11,435 nt of DNA, taken from contig JAEOUI010000017.1 of assembly GCA_016839425.1 (NCBI GenBank), positions 1 through 11,435 of the forward strand, written 5' to 3'. The stretch's first letter is position 1. The number at the start of each line of letters is the position of its first letter. A model generated the notes under the pieces. The model was not told where the DNA came from. It searched no databases and was given only the letters and a program-made list of their open reading frames with translations. Shown piece after piece: positions 6,506 through 11,435 of this stretch. This DNA is from Promethearchaeota archaeon. GTDB lineage: Archaea; Asgardarchaeota; Lokiarchaeia; Sigynarchaeales; SOKP01. The position numbers and the translations under genes were made by a program.

Positions 6506-7366
6506 ATGAAAAAAAAAAATATCTTTATAATCATATTCACAACAGTGGTATTAATAGCGTTGCCTATTATGACTATTGGTTTTATAATACCAAACCTAAG
6601 AACTAATGATATTCCCACTATAGAAGATCTTATATTTTACGAAGAATCGGGCTCGTTTTCCGTATCGGAAAACACAGCCTTCGAGGGCAATAGTGTATAT
6701 TACCCGACGGACTTGGGTCGCAACGGCACGAAGCACCCCCTCGTCGTTTGGGGAGATGGGACTGGTGCGTTGCCCTCCTCGTATGGGGGATTGTTAAGGC
6801 ACCTGGCGTCTCACGGGTTCGTGGTGATTGGCCCCAACGACGAAAATACTGGTTACGGAGATACTATGATCGCCGCAATGAACCTGCTCGCGTCGAAAAA
6901 CGAGGATCCAGAGAGTCCTTTTTATCATAACCTCGATGTCAATAAGATATGCGTGATGGGGCATTCGCAAGGAGCAGGGACGACCCTCTTACTCGGGGAA
7001 CGAGACGATGTAACTTGCACTGCTCCGCTTATGCCCCCATATAACTTTTATGTGAATCACGGGGGTTCGATGTCTTCGCAAAAAGCTCCGATGTTGTTAA
7101 TCGCCGGAACGGACGATTTTTTGTGTCCTCCCGCTACTACTAGCGACAAGATATTTTCACTTTCACCCGTACCCACATTTTACGGACAGTTGATTGGTGG
7201 AAAACATGTTGATGCGACTGACGATGCGGGAAATATTAGAAAGTATATAACTGCGTGGTGTTACATTCACTTATTTGAGGACGCAAGTGTCCGTCCGGTC
7301 TTTTACGGGACTAACGCCATAATTAACGACGATTCCGAATGGATCTGGGATTATAAAAATCTCTAA
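6506..7366 (+). CDS. Secreted alpha/beta hydrolase, short paralogue C
   Basis: A 286-residue paralogue of the two minus-strand hydrolases. A hydrophobic N-terminus (5-29) acts as signal or anchor. The linker is short, and no Fn3 domain or C-terminal anchor follows. The catalytic parts are WGDGT (82-86), nucleophile elbow GHSQGA (Ser154; the usual last Gly is Ala), GTDDF (Asp204) and GGKH (His234). The four cysteines common to all three copies are at 149, 171, 207 and 252. The protein ends with the shared NDDSEWIWD motif. Several stretches are almost identical in DNA to paralogue B, although they lie on opposite strands about 3 kb apart. The start codon is followed immediately by a run of eleven A (6509-6519), a possible slippage site. 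No clear Shine-Dalgarno is seen. Class is secure, substrate unknown. Confidence 0.9.
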   Translation: MKKKNIFIIIFTTVVLIALPIMTIGFIIPNLRTNDIPTIEDLIFYEESGSFSVSENTAFEGNSVYYPTDLGRNGTKHPLVVWGDGTGALPSSYGGLLRHLASHGFVVIGPNDENTGYGDTMIAAMNLLASKNEDPESPFYHNLDVNKICVMGHSQGAGTTLLLGERDDVTCTAPLMPPYNFYVNHGGSMSSQKAPMLLIAGTDDFLCPPATTSDKIFSLSPVPTFYGQLIGGKHVDATDDAGNIRKYITAWCYIHLFEDASVRPVFYGTNAIINDDSEWIWDYKNL

Positions 7367-7437
7367 TTTCTTATATTTTTTCACTAATTTTAAAGAAATT
7401 TCCTATTATGAATTTTTTATTTATTTTTATTTTCAAC
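7367..7437 (+). terminator. T-rich 3' region of paralogue C
   Basis: Repeated T-runs (for example at 7377-7381, 7412-7417 and 7424-7428) follow the TAA stop, consistent with oligo-T termination. The rest of the gap to the thiamine gene contains only promoter-like elements. Confidence 0.4.
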
Positions 7438-7512
7438 AATTGGTAAGTAATTTTATTTTTCTATAAGACAAAAAGTTATAATTCTTTCGAGATTAGTTTT
7501 TACTTGTAAGGT

Positions 7513-7522
7513 GATATAAAAA
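7513..7522 (+). promoter_or_regulatory. Candidate TATA box for thiC
   Basis: GATATAAAAA lies 26-35 bases before the GTG start, which would put transcription initiation almost at the start codon. This competes with the GAGGT Shine-Dalgarno-like site, which would need a longer leader. I see no conserved TPP-riboswitch core in 7367-7547. Confidence 0.35.
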
Positions 7523-7533
7523 TAGCTATATTC

Positions 7534-7538
7534 GAGGT
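7534..7538 (+). promoter_or_regulatory. Shine-Dalgarno-like site for thiC
   Basis: GAGGT ends nine bases before the GTG at 7548 and supports that codon over the in-frame ATG at 7560. Confidence 0.45.
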
Positions 7539-7547
7539 TATACTCAC

Positions 7548-8855
7548 GTGTCAACACTGATGAACCAAGCTAAAAACGGAACTATAACTGATTTGATGAA
7601 CCAGGTTGCCGAAATCGAGCAAGTTGATGTAGAATTCTTGCGGCGTGGTATTGCAAGCGGTAGAATTGTCGTCCCAAAATCAAACGTTAGAAACCTTGAG
7701 ACCCCTATTGGTATCGGAGAGGGATTATTTGTAAAAATTAACGCCAATGTTGGATCAAGCAAAAAAGTGTGCGATATAGAAGCAGAATTAGAAAAAGCGC
7801 AAATTGCTGTTCAATTTGGTGCCGACACGGTAATGGACCTCAGCACGGGCATCACTGAAAACGATGTTCGAGCTATTAGAAAAAAGATCCTCGATAAAAT
7901 CTCCGTACCAATTGGAACGGTTCCCATTTACCAATCTGCCTTGCGAGCCCTCGATAATAAAGGCGCAATAATTAGCATGGACGAAGACGACTTGTTTAAA
8001 GTCGTGGAGGAGCAAGCCAAAGAAGGTGTGGATTTTTTTACGATTCATGTTGGCATTACTCGTGAGATTATCGAGCATTTGAAAGCTCATCCACGAACAA
8101 TGGGCGTCGTGTCAAGAGGCGGTACCTTTTTGGCAGCATGGATCCTCGAAAACGAGCAAGAAAATCCTTTCAATCGCAGGTACGATTATTTATTAGAAAT
8201 GGCAAAGGAATACGATTTCACGCTTTCTCTTGGAGATGGATGCCGACCTGGTTGTATATTTGACTCTACTGATTATTCTCAAGTGCAAGAATTACTTGAA
8301 ATATCGAGATTGGTAAAAAGTGCTTGGAAGGAGGGCGTCCAGGTAATGGTGGAAGGTCCTGGTCACGTACCCGCTCACGAAATAGAAGCAAACATAAAGA
8401 TGCAGAAATCTCTATGCGAAGGGGCCCCTTTTTACGTATTAGGTCCATTAGTGACTGATGTTGCTCCTGGGTACGACGATATCGTTTCAGCTATCGGTGG
8501 TGTCATTGCTGGCATGGCAGGCGTGGATTATTTATGTTATGTTACTCCATCAGAACACTTGGGATTGCCCACTAAAGAAGAGGTTAAACGCGGTGTTATA
8601 TGCTCAAAAATTGCAGCCCATGCTGTAAATATAACGAGATATGGAAAAAAGGCCTCAAATTGGGATTATCAAGTTGATATTGCCCGAAAAAACTTGGAAT
8701 GGGATAAGATGATTAATTTATCAATCGACCCTGATACAGCTAGAAAAATCCATTATAGAAACAAGTGCGACGATACAAACGAAGAAGTTTGTAGCATGTG
8801 TGGCGAATTCTGCGCAATAAAAGTGTTAAAAGATGCTTTAAATAAGAAACCATAA
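7548..8855 (+). CDS. thiC: Phosphomethylpyrimidine synthase ThiC
   Basis: A radical-SAM enzyme that rearranges aminoimidazole ribotide into HMP-phosphate, the pyrimidine precursor of thiamine, releasing CO and formate. The 435-residue length and immediate entry into the A.NG.IT...VA segment match the short form lacking the N-terminal extension of many bacterial ThiC proteins. Visible signatures are RRGIASGRIV (32-41), MDLSTG, SRGG, GDGCRPG, VEGPGHVP and PSEHLGLP; the last two carry the metal-binding histidines. Near the C-terminus are Cys415, Cys418 and Cys422, the [4Fe-4S] cluster ligands. Here they are spaced C-x2-C-x3-C, one residue shorter than the C-x2-C-x4-C usually quoted. GTG start 7548 is chosen over ATG 7560 because the first residues align with homologues and a GAGGT site precedes it. 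It converges on the esterase gene; ThiD-ThiN, the next steps, lies about 1 kb away. Confidence 0.97.
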   Translation: MSTLMNQAKNGTITDLMNQVAEIEQVDVEFLRRGIASGRIVVPKSNVRNLETPIGIGEGLFVKINANVGSSKKVCDIEAELEKAQIAVQFGADTVMDLSTGITENDVRAIRKKILDKISVPIGTVPIYQSALRALDNKGAIISMDEDDLFKVVEEQAKEGVDFFTIHVGITREIIEHLKAHPRTMGVVSRGGTFLAAWILENEQENPFNRRYDYLLEMAKEYDFTLSLGDGCRPGCIFDSTDYSQVQELLEISRLVKSAWKEGVQVMVEGPGHVPAHEIEANIKMQKSLCEGAPFYVLGPLVTDVAPGYDDIVSAIGGVIAGMAGVDYLCYVTPSEHLGLPTKEEVKRGVICSKIAAHAVNITRYGKKASNWDYQVDIARKNLEWDKMINLSIDPDTARKIHYRNKCDDTNEEVCSMCGEFCAIKVLKDALNKKP

Positions 8856-8870
8856 TAAAAGTCTATTAAT

Positions 8871-8892
8871 CCCCTTTTAAATCACTTTTTCA
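8871..8892 (+). terminator. T-rich terminator of thiC
   Basis: CCCCTTTT followed by a second run of five T, 16-36 bases after the thiC stop, in the 58-base convergent gap. Confidence 0.4.
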
Positions 8893-8913
8893 ATAAAAAA
8901 TAGAAATAATTTA
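8893..8913 (-). terminator. T-rich terminator of the esterase gene
   Basis: Minus-strand T-runs follow directly on the stop codon at 8914-8916. With the thiC tract it makes a compact convergent terminator pair. Confidence 0.4.
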
Positions 8914-9810
8914 CTAAAAAATTAGTTTTTTTATGAATTCTCCAACTCTCTCAAGCGCTTGTTTGGGTTCTGGGGCCACGGAGGCGAACGCTTGATAAAC
9001 ATGGATCATTCCCTCGTCAATTTCTAATGTAATGTTAACTCCCGCTTTTTTGGCTCGTTTAGTAAAGCGAATTGAATCGTCTAATAACAACTCTTCTGTT
9101 CCAACCTGAATGAGAATGGATGGCAATCCTTTAAGATCGCCGAAAAGTGGACTAATGAAAGGATTTTTTGGATTTTTAAGATCACAATACCATTTTACAG
9201 CAGATTCTAATACTTCTGGTGAGAGCATGAAATCTCTCTTCGCATGAGTTTTAAATGATTTTCCTGATAGCGTCAAATCAAGCCAAGGAGAGAATAAAAC
9301 GGCTGCTCTTGGTAATATTTCGCCTATTTCTTTCAGCTTTAAAAGCGTTGCAAGTGATAATCCACCTCCAGCAGAATCTCCCGAAAATATGATCTTGTCT
9401 GGACTTATACCTTCAGCGTCTAATAAATACTTGTAAACCATTACAGCATCGTCTAGTGCGGCAGGAAATGGGTGCTCTGGAGCCAATCGATAATCAATTG
9501 AAAGTACCCTTCCTTTTGAAACTCTCGAAATATGAGAACACAGGTTGTAATGTGTATTAGGGGCTCCAGATACATATGCGCCTCCGTGCATGTAAATAAT
9601 TACTGGTGAATAGCTTGATCCTGGGGTAGTTATCCAAACCGCGTCAACTTCATCTGCTAAGATCTCTTTAATTTTTACATCATCAGGAAGCTCCGATATC
9701 TTACTGAACTCTTTTACGGCATTTCTTATTTGTTCTACGGTTCGAAGGCTTCCAACCTTTTGTATGCTTTGAACTCTTGCTAATACTTTTTTAAAAGCTT
9801 CGCTAACCAT
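8914..9810 (-). CDS. Alpha/beta hydrolase fold-3 esterase (hormone-sensitive lipase family)
   Basis: A 298-residue cytosolic carboxylesterase, normal length for the family and without a signal peptide. The oxyanion-hole motif is HGGA (75-78), where HGGG is commonest. YRLAPEHPFPAALDD (107-121) is the family hallmark. The nucleophile is Ser146 in GDSAGG, and the catalytic base is His270 in EGMIHVYQ. The acidic triad member falls in GTEELLLDD: Glu240 aligns with the usual Asp, so the triad may be Ser-Glu-His. Residues 1-45 form a helical cap. These enzymes hydrolyse short to medium acyl esters. It is unrelated at sequence level to the three secreted hydrolases in the window. It lies between thiC and the ThiD-ThiN gene, on the same strand as the latter with a 107-base gap, so a link to thiamine metabolism is possible but unsupported. 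Confidence 0.94.
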   Translation of the reverse strand: MVSEAFKKVLARVQSIQKVGSLRTVEQIRNAVKEFSKISELPDDVKIKEILADEVDAVWITTPGSSYSPVIIYMHGGAYVSGAPNTHYNLCSHISRVSKGRVLSIDYRLAPEHPFPAALDDAVMVYKYLLDAEGISPDKIIFSGDSAGGGLSLATLLKLKEIGEILPRAAVLFSPWLDLTLSGKSFKTHAKRDFMLSPEVLESAVKWYCDLKNPKNPFISPLFGDLKGLPSILIQVGTEELLLDDSIRFTKRAKKAGVNITLEIDEGMIHVYQAFASVAPEPKQALERVGEFIKKLIF

Positions 9811-9917
9811 CTTTTATAACTTAGTTATTGTTTTCTTGTCTAATAACGATTATTCAGTTTAAAATTTTTTCAGTAACTAATCCAAGATATAATATTTAAA
9901 AATGTAGAGATTTTCTT

Positions 9918-11318
9918 TCAATCGATAACTGAAATAATTATATTAAGTTTCGAAATAAGATCTTGAGAATTTTCAGCAAACACTCGAATAATAGGTTCTT
10001 TTCCAATTGCACCCTTATCCCAGACGATCTCGGGAACCTTTCCGGTTCTTTCAACGCTTTCTTTAATAAGCCATTGCATGGTAGAATGCTCTTTTTCCCT
10101 AATTTCGTCTGGTTGGCTAACTCTTACGAATTCGTAAGTAAATAGTTTTGTATTTTCTTGAATGGATGTTATATATTTATCCTTATATTTTAGATTTATT
10201 GCTAGATTAATTGAATTGTCGAATTCTTTTGCAGCTAAGATTAATCTAGCTGTATGATCGGAAACTCCAAATCTTATTTCGCCACAAGCCTGCGGAAAAC
10301 CATTAATTATAGTCACTCTTCCTTCGATTCCCGCAATGTCCTCCCTCGATTCTGCTTGAGGGAGTGAACAAGAAATGTTAAGTCGTACTTCGGGGATTAT
10401 TTTTGCGAACCTCTTGTCTTTTGAGATGTGATTATACACTTCTTTAACTTGATCGATTACTTTTCTTCGATCCTCCGGTTCGGTCAGATCCAAGATTTTT
10501 CCTTCGTCAGGAAGTTCAACGAATTTTAAGAATTTTTCATCGAAAAATGTCTCTGCTAAATAAATAGATTCTTCGATTCCATTATCAAGGCTTAAGTATG
10601 CTGTTAATGCTGAAGAAAAAACGCAACCTGTGCCGTGAACATTTCCCATAAATCTAACTTTTGGTTTTTCCCATTTTCGAAATTGTTTTTCAAGACCCTT
10701 TTCGGTCGTTTTATTAACTAACGAAAAATCCATTATCGTCTCTCTTGTAGATAAGGCGTTTTTCACAATTACGGCTTTTTCTTGATTAGATTTTCTTGAA
10801 CCAGTGTATAGTTTGCTAAGTAGTATATCGCAAGCCTTTCGAAGAAGCAAGGTATCACTAAAAGAAACATCGCTGAGATCAATACCCGAATAAATGGAGG
10901 CCTCTGAAAGATTTGGTGTGATTATTCTAACAATGGGAAATAACTTACTTTCTATTTCCTGTTCCAGACCTTCGAGAGAAAGCCTTTTTCCCGCGCTTGA
11001 AATCGTTACGGGATCATATATTACTGATAATTTATATTTAAGGATGTATTTTATGATAATATCTAAAGCATCTACATCTGGAATCATACCAACCTTTACA
11101 TGATTTACAGGATAATGGCTTAAAATAGCGTTTAATTGGCTATCTAACATATCGGAAAGAGTCTTAAATTCAAAAAATTCCTTAGTCGTTTGACTCGTCA
11201 CTGCTGTTATAACAGAAAATGCGTGAATTCCACATCTATCGAAGGTTCTAATGTCTGCTTGTATTCCAGCACTTGAAGTAGGATCTGCTCCAGCGATGGT
11301 CAAACAAAATTGTTTCAT
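9918..11318 (-). CDS. thiDN: Bifunctional HMP(-P) kinase / thiamine-phosphate synthase (ThiD-ThiN fusion)
   Basis: A 466-residue fusion typical of archaea. Residues 1 to about 275 are ThiD, a ribokinase-fold kinase that phosphorylates HMP and HMP-P to HMP-PP. They contain IAGADPTSSAGIQADIRTF (8-26), YDPV (101-104), TPN (134-136) and the anion-hole HGTGC (228-232) with catalytic Cys232. After a helical linker (about 276-305), residues 308-466 are ThiN, which replaces ThiE in many archaea and joins HMP-PP with thiazole phosphate to form thiamine phosphate. They contain VRLNIS, GVSDHTARLIL (351-361), INLKY and GAIGKEPIIRV (436-446). The ThiD glycine-rich loop reads TSSAG where SGGAG is usual. 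With ThiC nearby this supplies the pyrimidine branch and the coupling step. ThiN domains also occur in ThiR repressors, but no DNA-binding domain is attached here. ATG 11318 gives the normal ThiD N-terminus. Confidence 0.96.
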   Translation of the reverse strand: MKQFCLTIAGADPTSSAGIQADIRTFDRCGIHAFSVITAVTSQTTKEFFEFKTLSDMLDSQLNAILSHYPVNHVKVGMIPDVDALDIIIKYILKYKLSVIYDPVTISSAGKRLSLEGLEQEIESKLFPIVRIITPNLSEASIYSGIDLSDVSFSDTLLLRKACDILLSKLYTGSRKSNQEKAVIVKNALSTRETIMDFSLVNKTTEKGLEKQFRKWEKPKVRFMGNVHGTGCVFSSALTAYLSLDNGIEESIYLAETFFDEKFLKFVELPDEGKILDLTEPEDRRKVIDQVKEVYNHISKDKRFAKIIPEVRLNISCSLPQAESREDIAGIEGRVTIINGFPQACGEIRFGVSDHTARLILAAKEFDNSINLAINLKYKDKYITSIQENTKLFTYEFVRVSQPDEIREKEHSTMQWLIKESVERTGKVPEIVWDKGAIGKEPIIRVFAENSQDLISKLNIIISVID

Positions 11319-11435
11319 ACTTTACCAAATGTAAGCATTAAAGAAAAAGATAATTACACGATTTAGTAAATGTCGAGAAGTAATTTCAATCATTTTTTGG
11401 TACTCTATCAAAGGCCCATTGAGCCTTGTCCTTTA
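11319..11435. other. Upstream region of thiDN with possible edge of another gene
   Basis: These 117 bases should hold the minus-strand promoter of the ThiD-ThiN gene; no convincing TATA box or TPP-riboswitch core is visible. Two incompatible gene edges can be read. On the minus strand, 11433 to 11386 could be the last 15 codons of an incoming gene ending KDKAQWAFDRVPKND and a TGA. On the plus strand, an ATG at 11370 opens a frame that runs off the window. The first has a more protein-like composition, but neither is established. Confidence 0.25.

Noticed and set aside
7367..7547. TPP riboswitch upstream of thiC
   Set aside because: The conserved CUGAGA and ACCUGA elements of the TPP aptamer are not found here, nor in the bases upstream of thiDN.
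7788..8090. A 100-codon minus-strand open frame inside thiC
   Set aside because: Antisense shadow of a highly conserved enzyme; no independent evidence of coding.
1..11435. tRNA genes, rRNA, CRISPR arrays, insertion sequences or phage genes
   Set aside because: No tRNA-like cloverleaf, regularly spaced direct repeats, transposase motifs or phage structural genes were seen on either strand. The only long repeats are the hydrolase paralogues and the Fn3-like pair.

Overview
The window looks like a chromosomal piece of an archaeon, most plausibly an Asgard archaeon of the Lokiarchaeia/Promethearchaeota type. Four things support this. The DNA is AT-rich, with TATA-like boxes upstream of genes and poly-T tracts at gene ends. 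A ThiD-ThiN fusion, an archaeal arrangement, is present. Two proteins end in a C-terminal membrane segment plus basic tail, one of them with a GYDLF-type sorting tail. One secreted enzyme carries tandem Fn3-like domains with the 'DGN..L.WT.SLGA..Y..Y' signature that I associate with lokiarchaeal surface proteins. The lineage is an inference; no rRNA or other marker gene is present.

Layout. Positions 1-946 (+) hold the 3' part of an unknown surface protein. Positions 1167-3664 (-) hold a two-gene operon of secreted alpha/beta hydrolases: a 535-residue enzyme with Fn3-like domains and a C-terminal anchor, then a shorter paralogue, joined by an ATGA stop/start overlap. Positions 3938-5062 (-) encode an unrecognised 374-residue soluble helical protein. 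Positions 5167-5652 (-) encode a DUSP23/VHZ-like dual-specificity phosphatase. Positions 5891-6370 (+) encode a Nudix hydrolase. Positions 6506-7366 (+) encode a third paralogue of the secreted hydrolase. Positions 7548-8855 (+) encode ThiC. Positions 8914-9810 (-) encode a hormone-sensitive-lipase-type esterase. Positions 9918-11318 (-) encode ThiD-ThiN. The last ~117 bases hold the ThiD-ThiN upstream region and perhaps the edge of another gene.

Two themes stand out. The first is thiamine synthesis. ThiC makes HMP-phosphate, the ThiD part makes HMP-pyrophosphate, and the ThiN part condenses it with thiazole phosphate. The whole pyrimidine branch and the coupling step are therefore in two genes about 1 kb apart, with no TPP riboswitch visible. 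The second is a family of three secreted alpha/beta hydrolases with the same triad, four invariant cysteines and the same C-terminal motif, but different surface-attachment designs. At nucleotide level the middle copy is a patchwork: some blocks match one paralogue almost exactly and others match the second, which suggests gene conversion. Two of the copies form an inverted pair around 3.7-6.5 kb.
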